DNA of 64,000 bases, from positions 9,672,001 through 9,736,000 of the forward strand of contig JAGUCH010000003.1 in assembly GCA_019096065.1 (NCBI GenBank). Direction: 5' to 3'. Position 1 is the stretch's first letter, and each line of letters starts with the position of its first letter. Shown here piece after piece: positions 1 through 13,892 of the stretch. Source of the stretch: Paracyclopina nana. Its lineage: Eukaryota; Arthropoda; Copepoda; Cyclopoida; Cyclopettidae. The position numbers were made by a program, and so were the translations under genes. A model generated the notes under the pieces. The model did not search any database and was not told the DNA's origin. It saw only the letters and a program-made list of their open reading frames with translations.

Positions 1-2699
1 AAAAAATACATAAATGCTTGTTATATAATGGAAAAAAATTGTGAAATAGTACCTAAAATTGCTGAAAGGTTTTTTTCCTCATACAGTTATTTCAAAAAGC
101 AAAATGCCTGAAGCTGCACTGTATTTTTCCTGCACATAAAATGTACTCGTACAGTATTTCTAAGGCCTGAATAATCCTATTGAGAATCAGCTTCGATGCA
201 ATCATGCAAATGTACATTTATGGCTCTTGGGCATAAAATGGTTGGGTTTGCTATTGCAATGAAGTCTTCTCCTTTTTTTCATTTCACCAAATTGAGTCTA
301 TGGAAGTGGAGAAAGTAGGGAGCATTTTTCATATCAGATGCCCACAATTTTTCCATTTCTTCTGACCATTTTCCTCTTGTTTTGTTGAGTGAAGGTGAGA
401 GAGAGCAGCAGCAAAAAAAGGTAGGCAAATTTTAGCCCCAATTAGCTGGAGTTTACAAATTAAATTACTAGCCTGTTTTGACCTGCTCAGTCACCCCAAA
501 AATGCCAAGAGTTCAAAGGCAGCTTTGACATAGATTGAAATCACATTTCTTCAAATTCTTCTGGGGTGAAATTCTATTTTTGACAACTTTACATGAAATG
601 TTTTTGTAAATCCTGATTTCTGAAAAAATGGTCTGAACTGTGCTAAAATAGCTTTAATTGATAATGAGGTGTTTTAAAGAGTTTTACTCTCTCAATTTCC
701 AAAATCTGAAGTTTTGAGCTTTCCCCTTTGGACATATTAATCATAATTCTGCAAGGTGAGGGAAATGGAAGGAATCACCAAGTCCGGATATTTTCACTCT
801 GTGTAAATACAGTGAAATTGATTTAACTCCAGAGAAATTCCGAGGCAATCTTGTAGATAATGCGAAGTGTCCGTCGACTTTCCGAGCTCGAGTTATCTCT
901 CGATGTGTGACTCGAATTCTGCAGCTTTATGTAGTAGTAGAGCTAGGAGCTCTTCTTTTTCACCACTCTGGGTGATTTAATGCCCAGAAAAAAGTGTCAA
1001 TTTTTCATGCCCTCTCTAAACTATTCTAATGACATCATTAGCATCAGGCCTAACTAATCTGGCCATCATCTGCTATTAAACGCCTTGACGATGTATTCAA
1101 TGTAATCCAATACATTTTTCACCCCGAAAATGTATTCATACTAAATCGCGTGGTAAAGAGACAAACGTCTTTCTTATTCGTTTTCAGTTTTCTGAAGGAA
1201 AATTGAATTTTTAATGCATAAATATGTATTTTAAAAAAATCCATTTTGGGGTAAAATTGAAAAATTTCCATGAAAGCTTACATTCTTAATACAGCTTTAC
1301 CCACTGTGGTCTTGATACAATCTCAAGCCCATTTCGCGAGGTAGACTACCCCAGAAATTCTCGGTTTTTTATTGAAATTGTGGAATACTTTTTGGGCCTG
1401 TCAAAGCTCAAGGAAAGATAGGCAAGTGAATCATTGAAAAGCCTGGATTTTATTCCATTTTGACGGCATTCCACACTAAGCAATTTTTTCATTGCTTTTC
1501 AGCTGGCAAAACTGAAATTAGGTAAGGCAAGAAAACGTTGCAATTAGTGTCGATGCTTTCGTTTTGCGACATTAATCCAAAGTGCCTAATATTGCTCTGA
1601 AAAGCTTATTAGGTGGATGAATCACTTCAAAAGCAGAACTAAAATCGTTAGACGTGGAATACCTCACATTTTTGAGTGCATTAGGCCTCGGGTGAACAAT
1701 TTTGCTACCTCATGTAACAGATCCAATACTAGAAAGTTGTCAGTTGTCAGAAGAAGAGAAGTATGTAGATTTTATTACCAAGCCAATTTCGAATGCATGC
1801 ATGTGAAAAAAAAGATATCTATCTCAATCAAGAGTTGAAAAGGGATGAAAAATGCTGGCTTTTTGAGGGCATATTCATCTGCTGATTGTTAATTTTCATG
1901 ACATCCCATTTTGACGACATTTCATGCTATCTATTAAATGCCTTATTCAAACTGTGAAGCTAAAGGACAATTTAATTGATTGTCACTTTTTTTACAATGT
2001 TTAGATGAACAGCCCATAAAATACTTTACTATAGTGACTTGTCATCCTGGCTTAATTGGCTAGTTTATTTCGGCCACACAATTGACCCTTAAAAAGCTTC
2101 AATTTCACATTCCTGCAGTGCACATTTTTCTTCACTTAGCTGCATTTTCCTTAAAGCCACATTTTCCACTCAGCTGAGGTTGCCATTGATTTTTCCCTGC
2201 CTGATTAATGCCAATCAAATTTGACAACGCATTCAAAAAGTTGAAGCTCCATTTTCCTATTTTGCAGCTTTGTGAGCTGAGCTTTTCCTCCTTATTTGTG
2301 TATCATTAAAATTAGGCCTGAATAACAGCAAAAATGCTGTTGGCTAGAAACCTTATTAGGAAAAAGTAGGTCAAAAACAAGATGAAAATCTTCCGCAAAA
2401 TGGATTTTGGCAGGCTTCACAATTGCCAACCGAGAAAGACAATGGATCCAATCTTGCATCACCTTCTGCTCTCTCTCTCTGCGGTGAAGGTGGAAACACA
2501 AGCCTAAATTCCATATAACACGCAGGAAAATTGAGGCTCCCCAGCTACCACTACATTGTAGTGCCTCGAATAAAATTGCTTATGCAAAACTATAGAATTT
2601 GGCCCCATAAAATAGGCCCCCTAATACAACTAGACCCAATGCTGCTGCTCTTTGCCATGCAGGCTTTCCTTAATATTACTTGGTATTCGTAAAATACAG

Positions 2700-2845
2700 T
2701 GACGTAAGCAAACGTTTTCTTTCAATCTTCATTTTCGGTCTTGCAAACTGAATGTCAAATTGAAAGAGGCCAAACGAATCTCTTTGGCGAGATATTGTAT
2801 TTTTGGACAATTCTCTGTCAAAAAATTGTATTCTACGTCTACATT
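2700..2845 (-). mobile_element. M1 MITE, degenerate, far upstream
   Basis: TGACGTAAGCAAACG, TTCGGTCTTGCAAACTGAA, ACGAATCTCTTTGG, ending near GTATTCTACGTC. Confidence 0.45.
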
Positions 2846-4919
2846 TTTTGAATACTTTTGTAGAAGTTACTTAGTCAGAAAGTAATAATGTCACTTTGTC
2901 AGCATTAGTTAAGTTGGCCATTCACTAATACTTCTACTACTATATACTAGCTTGGCCATAATAGGCACGAAATGAGGCAAGTGGAAAAAATGTTCACGCC
3001 TCAGTACATCTGAATACTGTGGATACACTGCTGTAATACTTCTTCTACTAGACGATGGGATGTATTAGGGTTATGAAACTCTTCAAGCGTGTCTTACTGC
3101 CCATTTCAACAATTAACTCAGTTTTTTTTCCTTCTGCCAAAATGCGGAGCTTTCTCCTCTCATCAGTAATTTTATTAATCCCTTTATTGTTATTATGATA
3201 TTTTTGTTCACAGTTATTTTTGGGCCTATCATTTGTACCTGAACAAATACTGCATATGCATAATACTTGGCTGCTCTAATGTGGGATATTCAGCGATTCC
3301 ATCATCATATTCGAGAAGTACCCACATTTTTATGACCTCCAAGCTCCTACTATAAAAATACTTTTTCTGGCCTCCTGGTACTTAAGTATTCAGGCATCTA
3401 TACCAACTATTTGGGCCTCCACATATACCACTTTTTACGTAATACATTCAACCGAAAATCAGAAATAGAAAATATCAATTAAACCTCATTTTCAGTGAAA
3501 ACTCCCCCCTCAGCAAATAACGAAAATTGCTATTATGACGCACGTAAAAAAGCAGTGCACTAGTGGTAAATGAGTATTGATTCACACAAAAGTACCCATT
3601 AATAAAGCAGTACGCTAATTTTTCTTACACTCAATCATTTATAATTGTTTTCCAGCCCGAAGGAAATACTGTATGTGCTTGGCTTTCTTGTCCTTAATAA
3701 TGAAAGGGCCTTTTGTGGGTTTCACCCTTAATGAGGTTCTCATCTATATACACTTACCATGGAAAAATTACGACCTTTCTTTGGCTATCGAAAAAGTACG
3801 CTAACAAATGTTTGTTGTATTAATGAGGCTTGATTTTCTGCCTCTGTTTTTATTTTCAGCATATAAAACTGGATTTTGGTTATTAATATGTAAACTGATT
3901 CTCTTATTTTGACGTAAAATTAGTTTATAGGTGAACTGAGCCACTGTAAATCCTGCCCTTGAAAACTGTTTCATTGGAGCCTGCTCCTCAAGGAAAAGTT
4001 ACTGCAAGGTGTGAATTTGGTCTATGCTTGTAAATATTTACAGAGATCTTTCTATCCTGGGATATCTTCAGTGAATGCTGCTGCTCCTGCAAAAAGTTCA
4101 GACTATCCAGACAGATAGAGAGAGAGAAGTTGTCGAAGAAGAAAACAATCTGTTCTCTGTCAACAACAAAGGTGGCTTTGTCAAACATTTGCACCACTCA
4201 TCTTCATCCTGACTTTATTTGATTGTACTGTAGCCTGGGAGCAACTTTTGCAATACTACTTCTGCTGCTTTGTAGCCTAAAAAAGTTCAGACAACTGAAG
4301 GAGCTTTCTAGCTTGCATGCATAATCCTTCGAAGCAGTAAATTCAGGGCCACCTTCCTTCACTGCTGCTACTACAGTAGATCCCCTTTTCAACAAAAGGA
4401 GCTGGCAAGTTTTAGTACATGTCCAATTTGCATCCAGGAGAGAGTGTTACTATAAAGTGAGTATCTCTCAATAAATTACCATCGTGGAACTGAGCCTCTC
4501 CTCATTCTGCGATTTAACCAGGCTCTCGTTATTTGTTTACTATTGACTTTATTTAATTTAAAGAACTTGGTGTCAGAGAATATACAGCAATACAGATTCA
4601 GGAACTGAAAGCTAAATTGTAAGATACAAACCCATTATTGTCATATTACTATTTATATTTGAGAGAATACTTTATTATGTCAAAATCAAAAAATGGTCAA
4701 AACAACAATATATTACACAATAACACTTACATCCACAAAAATCTCGACGTAAGGAAGTATCGTACTTTTTAATGTAATTTCAGTAAAGCAATCTGAAAAT
4801 TAATATAAAAGCTACCAAATAATCATCATTTTTGTCAGCTTGGCGGTGGGTTCACTACATACGGCAGTGAAGCGAAAATCGCTGTATTTTGCTGAGATTT
4901 GGCGTGCGCTCGCATCTAC

Positions 4920-4978
4920 CGTACAATAATGACTTTTTTCGTCACATGTGAAGAAATAATGCTCATTATTGTACAGTT
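4920..4978. repeat. Short inverted repeat next to the tRNA-like sequence
   Basis: GTACAATAATGA at the left and TCATTATTGTAC at the right enclose about 34 bp. It could be the edge of a short element that also includes the tRNA-like part. Confidence 0.5.
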
Positions 4979-5011
4979 GGCAACTTTAGAGTTCTTCTTC
5001 AATTAAAAAAA

Positions 5012-5085
5012 GAGTTGACCGGGATTCGAACCTGGGTCGGCTGGGTGTAAGGTGTGCACTATGCCAGTGTACTATCAGACATCTC
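5012..5085 (-). tRNA. tRNA-like sequence (pseudogene or SINE head)
   Basis: On the minus strand a perfect B-box (GGTTCGAATCC, 5022-5032) sits in a T-arm with a 5-bp stem. A partial A-box (TGGCATAGTGC) lies upstream, the outer 7 bases pair 5 of 7, and a T-run follows immediately, as at Pol III genes. The D and anticodon arms do not fold well, so I read it as a tRNA-derived pseudogene or SINE head rather than a working tRNA. Confidence 0.4.
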
Positions 5086-5576
5086 ATATATTGTGTCACA
5101 TAAAATTAATTACATTCCATTCTGTTTTCAGAAAATCTTCTAAAATAATTTATAATGAACAACAGACCTCCAAAACATTCTAATTTTAAGTATCTCTTAA
5201 ACATCCTCATTCTAGAAAAGTCTGCCAAAACACTATTATTTAAAAATCAATTTTTTATAGCCTTCTTTGTAACAAGCTTTTATCGATCTTGGAAAAAAGT
5301 ATAGAATTACAAGCGACATCTTATTTAAAATTTCAAGCCAAATTCGTCATTTTGGCGTTTTTTCGAAAAATTCTGGCTAAAATTCCTTTAAATATCTAGT
5401 AGCCCTACAAGCGCTGAGCTCTTGCTGGAGATGCGTGCGCGCGCTATTGACCGCAAAGTTATACCTGCAAACGAGCTATCGTTTTTTAGGCCAATTTAAT
5501 TGGTAAATTTATCAATTTTTAGCATTTTAAACAGTGCTATTGGACTTTTAACCGTCATGAAGCTGACAAAAATGTC

Positions 5577-5724
5577 AATACTGTCCAGATGACTCGTCCA
5601 TATAGGGTTTTTCGCTCATTCGTAGTAAAATTCCAGATCACTCGTGGCTTCGCCACTCGATGATCTTTCATTTGACTACTCATGAGCGAAAAACCCTATA
5701 TGGACTCGTCATCAGGACAGTATT
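5577..5724. mobile_element. Short hairpin MITE flanked by TA
   Basis: A nearly continuous inverted repeat of about 70-bp arms: CTGTCCAGATGACTCG and CATATAGGGTTTTTCGCTCA on the left are matched in reverse on the right. The arms meet at GTGGCTTCGCCAC, a tight TTCG loop. TA at 5579-5580 and 5721-5722 suggests a Tc1/mariner-like TA duplication. Confidence 0.75.
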
Positions 5725-8700
5725 GTTACATTTCTTTACCATTTGGTTTGGATGCTTTGCTGCCTGAATAAATAAGCTTTAAGCCCAAAAGCAAACATCG
5801 TCAAAGCATTTGTCTATATGACTTTTTTGCTTCTGCTGTTTGTAAGTCAGTCACCTAGTGTGAAAATGCAGGAAATCAATAGCATAAATGAAACATGAAG
5901 CACTTATGATCCATGCTTCAAATCAATCTTGATCGGTTTCAGCATAATTGTGTCTCAAAGCTCTCACAAAGATTGATGGCCTCTTCGATAGCCTCAAATA
6001 TACTACATTTAGGCTACAAAAAAGGATAGCAATGTATTTGGCTTCTGCTGCAGTACAAGTAATTGTAGTACAGTGGTAGATGTATCCTGAATTGTATGAG
6101 AAGCCTGTCTGTCTCTGTGCTAAACTTGTGCCATTTTTCTTCTTGGTGAGCAAATACAGTCACTGAATCTCCTTTATTTTTTGCCACCCAAAATACCAAA
6201 AAATACAAAACATCACGTAGTCAAGTCAAGTGGTGATCCTACAAAAGCTATTGGAGCTTGAATTAGAGGATCTAGGAGTGAGTGTATAATATAAAAAGTA
6301 TTAAATACAAAGCAGCTGTAGTTTCACTTGTTAAAAATCAATAAATGTATGAGCAAATATTTGAATGCACTTCAAAATGCCTCAGAATTTTAGATATTGA
6401 TTGGTTTCACCTTTGTACAGCATTGTCCTTCAATCAGAAACCATTTTTTCCTTGGCCTCACAAAGAAAATCCAAGTATGTATAGTATATTATTACATGAT
6501 TATTGTGGGAAAAAGGCCTCTGTATTTTCCCTTTTTTTGCTCCCACGATTCACTGTTGCGCTACTTTGGCTATGTGTAGTGCAAGTACAAATTATGGCTT
6601 TGTATTTCTTCAATGCTAGGTTATATATATGGTGAGTGGGTACATTGTAAAATACTTCCAGCTCGCATTATTGATGCTACTTTTGGCTGACTGAGCCTCT
6701 ATAGCAGCTGACTTGTACTACAAGGAAGTTTCCATACAAGTCGTGGCTAATGAGCATGCAGTCATTGCTTTCCTGTGTGACTCTTAAAAGTATCATGGTG
6801 GCTGCACCTTCTTCTACTGTCTCCCATTTTAAGCTACATTAACCATACTTCAATGGCAAAACCCTTCTTATACTATATTTTTCACTCATTTTAGGCCTCA
6901 ATCTGTAATGAGTGTATTGAGCATTGATGTATTCATTTCTAGCGTAAGATACAATTTTTTGATGAAAAAAGTATTCAACTCACAAAGCATTGAGATAACA
7001 TTGAAATATACCTTGTGTACTTTGATATTTATATTTATTTTTTGTGAAGTGTTTGGCTGTTTTTTCCTGTTCAAAAAAGCCAACTTCGTTGCTTTATGTC
7101 CCATGGGAGCTTTGCAAAGAAGGCACATCCAACTATGGAAAAAAGAGTCAATGTTTGAACAACAGTTGACTTTCCAACTCTGAAATTGATCGTTGGGCCT
7201 TTTTTCCAACTAAAACTCTTGCATAGTCTTTAGTCACTATAATATCTACGTAGATATTTTTTGGTGTGTCCAACGACTGGCATGATTACTTTATGAGCTT
7301 TATTGAATATTGGAGCTCATTCCAGCTCATTGCTCCTACGTCAAGGGGTTTTTTAATTAAGGCCATTTTTTATTCAGCCATTTCTGCGAATATTCTATTT
7401 ACACAGCCAAATAATCAACCTCAATTCGATTTGGCACAAAAGTCTACCTACCAAAAATGTGCTTAAATATGACGTAGTCCTGTCATGTCTCAAGTCAGTC
7501 AAGTGTCAAAATCGTGTAATGTCAGCGGCATTTTGCTCCTTTTTATTGTGTTCCAATGTACAACAATTCTGTTAGTACCAAATGCTATTACCATTACCGC
7601 TTACTTTTCAATGCAGCAAAAATACATTTTTCCTCTCTAAAATATTATTCTGTTTTCAGTATCCCAAACTTGAGAAGAAAGGCTGGATCCCAAAACAGAA
7701 ATGTCCTTCTTAATTTTAGAGAAATACGTTAAAATGTATTACTGTATTTAGAATACAGCAAGTGAGTACATCAACAAATATTAGAGTGGTCGATAAACTA
7801 GCATCACCAATAATAAGTGGTTGTAGTTGTTGTGGTATTGGGAGATTTACTTCTGGGGTTGTTGGGAAGTGAAAGCATTGATATGATGGCCACAGGCCAA
7901 TGACAAAGTGGCTGTCGGCAAATAAATGTGCTTACAAGGCGAAATCCCCGGATTTTATGTTATGCTTGCACTCCATACATATGAGCACCAGGATGCAAGT
8001 ATTATTCAAATGTATCCACTGAACTGGAAGCTGTATTAGTAGCATGGGCCCATATCTCTCACACTATCGAAAGCTATCACAAATAGGATTATTTCCTGTG
8101 TGTGTGTTGAACTGATTCAGATTTTGCTCACGTGCTGACATTTTCGCGTTGACATGTGTGTCCATTTTCTGTATTTTACGACCTATTGGAAATTTCGATG
8201 TATCCGCCTCGATGCAGTTCCAGTTTTCAATATAGTGATCTTGCAAAATACATCATTTCCTTGTGTAGCATTTAGGATTAGCATCTTGAGATTAGAACTA
8301 CGGATTATGAAGGCTCTGTATTGCTTCAAGCTGTATCCTACTAAGGATAGAGTACTATATTGACTCTGTAAGATACACACATAGTAGGGATACTACATTT
8401 GTGTAAATGCTGTCTTGGCTGCATACACTCAAGTTTCGACAAATGAGGCTTGAATTCAATATGGATTGTATTTCACCACATCATTGCAGCCTTAGTCAAC
8501 TTCTTGGCTCCCTTGGGGCCTTCTTGGATACATTTAATGCCACAACTTGTATGTATCCATATTACTCATCCTTGTTCAACTAGGAATATGTTTTTTTTTT
8601 TGAAAAAAGCTATAACATCAAGAGTTCCTTTAGCTAAAAAATTACGCTGAGAAAGATGCTACAATTTTAGGAGCTTTCTCTTTTAGTATCCCATTGTGTC

Positions 8701-10984
8701 AGAACGAGTGTGTATCGATGAAACTTGATCCTACTTCAGAGGAAGTAATGTCATCTTGTTGTTCTTCTTCTATGGGGAAAGTTAATGTGAAGGTTGCATA
8801 ATCAAACTGGAATGTTATCATTTCTATTAATTTTATATATAGCTATTTTTAAAGAAATCAAGCTATAATTGACAATCTTTTGTTCCATGCTGTAAGATAA
8901 GTATTTACCACTATTTTTGAGCATTATATTATGGTTTCAGTTTTTGATAAAGAGGGCTTAAATATTTTGGTATTACTCAATCATAATAGGAAAAGTGCTC
9001 AAGTTCGAGATATGAGAGTCGAAAAGTTGGTTATATTGTGCCCCCGAAGGGAAAAGGGGGCCATTTTCTGTCACCATGAGATGTCCTCTTTTTCTTTGTA
9101 TGTCATTGTTGGTATATCATTCCTAAAGGCCTCCTTTTTGCGGTTCTCTTGGCTTTTGCTAGTGTTGTTGTTGTTGAGATGTATCCGGATATGACACCCT
9201 GGTGTGCAATTCAATGTCGAGATTTGTCTGATTTTTTACCATCATCTCTGTATTGCTAGTAATGCTACATATGAGGACAAATTTGCTAGTTTCTCTGTCG
9301 AGTTTTTGCATTCAGAGCTCTGATGCTTGTCTAGTTGCAGCCCATCTATCACAATATTGCTGTAAGGAGAAAAACTCAAGAAATGTATCGAGCCACTTCA
9401 GCATTATATCCCGTGTACATACTGTGGTGTTCATTTGCCGTCTCCTTTTGTATTGACGATATTTTTTTTTGTCGAAAGATAGTACATTTTTGCTGAAGTA
9501 AAGTTTTCTATTCAAATATCAAGTTGATGGTACTTGATATTCTGCCTTCAATTTGGCATTCAGATTTTGATATTGAAAATGTATTCTAATGGAATACAGT
9601 TAGTTACGTCAGCATTTCTTGAGCTGATTTTTAACTCATACCGCAATTTTAGGCTAAAACTGTGCGCATTATTAGATGCACCCGATTGAATACTGCTGCT
9701 CAGTAATTATTGTTATCAAGTGTATTACCATAACAGCTGCACTTTTCTTACTGCTTCTGCAAGACACTTGACATGTTTACTCCTAAATTGACAGCATCAC
9801 TTGGGACCTCAGTTGAGCATACATTTATGTATGCTCTGGAATATCAGTGGCCTATTAGAAGCATCAGCTAGCTGCAACCAATACTCACTTTTCTGGTTGG
9901 CTACATATGAAAATGTGCCTCATTTGGGGGCTCTGCCAAAAAATTATCATCTAGTGTATCTTAATGCTTTCTGCTCATCTGTAATGGCTCAAGGTCAATG
10001 CAAAGATAGAGTGGCATGTCCCAATCATTCTCACTTACTAAACTAATCCCTCAGCACCAGAAATGTATTTGCCATCGAAAGAAATTTGCTTGCACTTGGC
10101 ATGCATGCTTACTACACCTTTGTATTCATGCACACAAGCATGAAATGTATCGAGAAACAGGTGAATCCGATTAATGAAAATCAAGTCAATCAATCAAATG
10201 TATTGGATACAGCAAAGCCACAAGTATTTGTGGCAGCAAGGAAAGTTATGTATTTGGTGGTTTTAGTATATAGCATAGGGAGGGGGATCGAGGAAGTGGC
10301 AGATTTTAGGCTAATTAGTATGTCAGCCATCTCTGGATGTTTTTTCTCTTGTCTCCATGATAAATGTGGAGGGGTGCATAATTAATGAAACAGCCAGATG
10401 GAATTATAAGATTGACCATTTGCATATTGTTTGAGAGCTACTTAAATGTATTGTTGGCACAGTGCAAAATGTGTCAAAGCCACACTTTGTTGTGGTGCAT
10501 TTTACACATTTCTTACTGAGTGCCAAGCATTTTTTTCACTTCTGACTTTGCATGCCATGATGTACTACATCAGCCTGCAACCTTTCAACTTTTTATGCAG
10601 TAGCACCCCTACATATACAACAGCAACTGTGCTTTTTGACCTAAATAATAATATAGTACTGTGCATGCAAAAATCTGTGTATTGTCTTCCTTGAAAAGCC
10701 CAATCAATAAGTTACACTTGAAAGCACAGCAGTGTGAGTGTAAGCCTGTATTGGAAAAATGATTTGCTAGCTTTACTGCTGTTCTTCTTTCACCTTCTTC
10801 CAATCGTGCATACTTGAAAAGCCAACTTGACACATTTCAGCATTTGGCATGTATGTATGCTGGGATCATCAATATATGTAAATACACACCATTACATTTT
10901 TGTAATGATTTGATTTTTGTTCTCAAATCAAATTGCACAAAATATTATCCTTTGATTTTTAGGTGTGGTTTTCTGTTTATCTTA

Positions 10985-11125
10985 ACGACATTTACTTATT
11001 ACTGTAAGATACATATTTTTGACAATGCAACCCGGCCAAATACAATAATTTTATTTTCAGTCCTCAAAACTGAACTCGTTCTCTCAAGATTGACATTTCT
11101 TAACGTCAAGATTTGCAACATGAAC
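10985..11125 (+). mobile_element. M1 MITE upstream of the gene
   Basis: ACTGTAAGATACATATTTTT, CAGTCCTCAAAACTG, AACGTCAAGATTTG, weak end CATGAAC. Confidence 0.6.
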
Positions 11126-13567
11126 TGAGCAATGAAGGTGTGGTTTGCAAAGTCACGTTTTCAATAATTCGAAAGAAACGAGCCAAAACTCACTGAGTAG
11201 CTGCAAATACGAAGAAGAAGTATTTATCGATTATTCTGACTCGTTGAAAGCAAACATTTGGCAATCACACATCCTCCTCAATTGGTTTTATTGGCTCAAT
11301 AATTTCCAAGACTGAATTGACTTGATTTGGCTTTTTCCCACTACTCTCCACAAAAAAGCTTTCCTGCTTACATAAATTACGGCTTTCCAACCTTTTCACC
11401 AGTATAGTACTACTAAGGTCTTGTCCCCTAAATTACAAGGTACTTTACAGCCATCATGAATCATTTTCTTGGTGCTACTGCACTAATTTTGAAGTAAAGG
11501 CTTTTTTACCAGACATTTGATTTTTCCTTTCCATTAAGGCAAGGCTGGGCTTGACTTTTTGAGGTCATACTCTAGGTCTGACCAATGTGCCAAGATGAAT
11601 AAAGACCCTACCTCGACCTTTTCTCCCTCTTTTTTCACTTTTCTCCCCCCTTTGCTCCTTTTTTGCTCGTGCTGTAAACTGTCACAAAACCAAAGATAGT
11701 TTTGTTTTGATGGAGAACAGTAGATAGATAAAGCAGCAGCAGAAAAAGGGGTGGAATTCAGTTGACCTCCCCCTTCATTCTTTTTGGCTACTTTCAAATT
11801 GAATTTTGGACTTGAAAGCCAAAGTTGTCCCATGGGACTTTTGAAACTTGCCTTTTTTGAACAACTGTTTTAAACTTTAGGCTTACAAAAGCCTATAAAG
11901 TGGCCACATAGCTGCTTACTACAGGCATGTTGTGTTAAAAAAGTAGCCTAAAAAATTAGAAAGCCACTTAGTCAAGGCTTTCATTTTTCAATGATGAGTC
12001 CTGCCCTACCATGTACATAGTTTATTTAACACATTTCGTTGGAGAGTGTTGAAAAGAGAACTTGCTTTCTTGTCAAATTGTGACACTTAACTGTCAAAGT
12101 CAAGAGCAATTTGCATAAGTCTTTGTTGAGACCACCTACTGTAGTTTATTCTACCTTCCTGTATTGTTGCAGCCCACTTTTTGCTAAGCTGAAAGTTTGG
12201 GGGTCATTAGCTTTCTTCATGAATTACTGCAACAGCAGCAAAAGTCTCAGCTGAAATTGCTTCATGCTTTGATTGCACCAAATAAATAGGTACATGGCTG
12301 AATATTGGTATTTAATTAACTTTTGAGTATACTTATTAGAAAATAAGAGTACTTTTCAATTTCTTTATTTTGCATGCAGAGAAATGTGTAAAAAGCTGGC
12401 AGAAATAATTTGCTGTCTCATCTGCTTGCACACTGTATTTCCTTGCCTGTATCCGAAAGCTCTTTTGACCTCCGTTTGACGAAACGGCAAAGAGTCCACA
12501 TCCTGGATGTATCCAATACAGTTGTGGCTGTATCTTTCGCACTCTGCTCGTTTCCTGAAACTTGGCTGTAGTTAAGGCCGGCTTCTGTACTAGTACACTT
12601 TTGCTGAGGAAAAACAACATCAAAAGAACCAAGTTTTCTTCCTCCTTCTTCTTCTCTTTGTGGGATGAAAAATCGCACTCTTTTGACCGAGCCAACAGCA
12701 ACAAACAGCTGCACTTCATACAAGCAAAGTACACAATTCTGTATTGTATTCTATTTCTTCACGTGTAATGTCTTTGTTTTTTGCCTCTCTTCATTTCCAC
12801 CTTGCCTCCAACTGTGTGGTAGATGACAACTCATAATAATCAAGAGTTGACATGCAAAAGTAGGCTTTTTTTCATTGGAAGTCAAGCCAAAATATAAAGG
12901 CTGGTAAAATAGGTTGAAAAGTGCTTTCACTTTTACACCTTTCCAATTTTCTTGGCTGCTGGGTAAAAGAAAGGCAGCAAAGTCTTTTATGGGCGGATAT
13001 GGAGCCTTGTGAGCCAACGCTCGTTTCCGGACTGCCTTGCCAGCTCCATAAGTGATCTCCATGATTTTTTAAATTAGAGACAAGAATCCTTCCATATGTA
13101 AAGTTACCACAGTGGTGGTATATGCGAGCTATATGCGCTAGCTCTGGGAGCAAACTTTTTGGCAGTTAGGCTGAATGAATTAAAACCTCGTTTTCTGCCA
13201 TGCTACCACAATTCTCATTTTGACCTCGTTTTTGTAAGGCCCATATTCCTCTCTTTATGAGCTAGCTGGCCTTTGTGTGAATATGAGATTATTTCAGCAT
13301 TTCAAAACAATGGCTTAAATTGCTCTTCTCATCTGCTGAAAAATGTGCTATTCCATTTTCGGAACCATGACGTTGCTGCTCTAACCTGAAATTGTGGGTT
13401 AGCACTAAGTAAATGACTTGAGGAACAGAGCTCTCAACTTCCCCCCAAAGGGTCACATGTCTATGATTACAACCCAGTCAAATTGCTACCCTTGCTTACC
13501 TTAATAGCACTATGTTGATATCATGATTGAACAATGTTTTTCAACACATGTTTTCCTCACTTTGCAG

Positions 13568-13756
13568 GCATGCTTAGCCATGGAGAAAGTTATGGAACAA
13601 GACAATCTGTTCATGCAACCTGCTGCTGCATAACACCACAAAAAGCCCAGTGAAAAAGTACTACATCACCACAGGAACAAATACAGCAAAAAAAGCTCTG
13701 AAGGCAAGAAATGAGTGCTAATACAACAACAAGTGATTTGTGATAAACTGAGCAAA
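13568..13756 (+). promoter_or_regulatory. Candidate 5' UTR part of exon 1, with two upstream ORFs
   Basis: A strong 3' splice site (pyrimidine-rich tract ending TTTGCAG at 13561-13567) sits 189 nt before the chosen start codon, so exon 1 may begin at 13568 behind an upstream non-coding exon. The stretch holds two overlapping short ORFs in different frames: 13570-13653 (27 codons plus stop) and 13580-13633 (17 codons plus stop). Both end before 13757. An in-frame TGA at 13712 closes the main frame upstream. If transcribed, these uORFs could lower translation of the receptor. The transcription start is not visible. Confidence 0.35.
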
Positions 13757-13892
13757 ATGATGATGGAAGTGAAGTGGAAGCAGAAAATGGTATCTTCCTC
13801 AGCTGCAATTTTGCTGAGACTTTTCTTGGCAGCCATTTTGCACAGGCAGTCGTCATCTCAGGCTTCTCAGCTTCAGGAAATGGAGAAACCAG
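13757..13892 (+). CDS. side-like exon 1: signal peptide
   Basis: Encodes residues 1-45. A basic stretch is followed by a hydrophobic core ([13 protein letters not shown]) and a polar SSSQASQ region typical of a signal-peptidase site. Three ATGs run in tandem from 13757; an in-frame ATG at 13787 would give a more compact signal peptide, so the exact start is uncertain. The donor is CCAG|GTAAGA, leaving phase 1. The single G completes a Val codon with the TC at the start of exon 2, which is the main evidence for linking this exon across the 18.9-kb intron. Confidence 0.8.

Larger units (their letters stand above)
1..13567. other. Upstream non-coding region
   Basis: No exon could be supported on either strand. 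The open frames here are short, overlap one another and lack domain-like sequence or consistent splice signals. The region holds degenerate M1 copies, a tRNA-like sequence, a TA-flanked hairpin, and otherwise AT-rich unique DNA. It presumably contains the promoter of the side-like gene, but I could not locate it. Confidence 0.6.
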
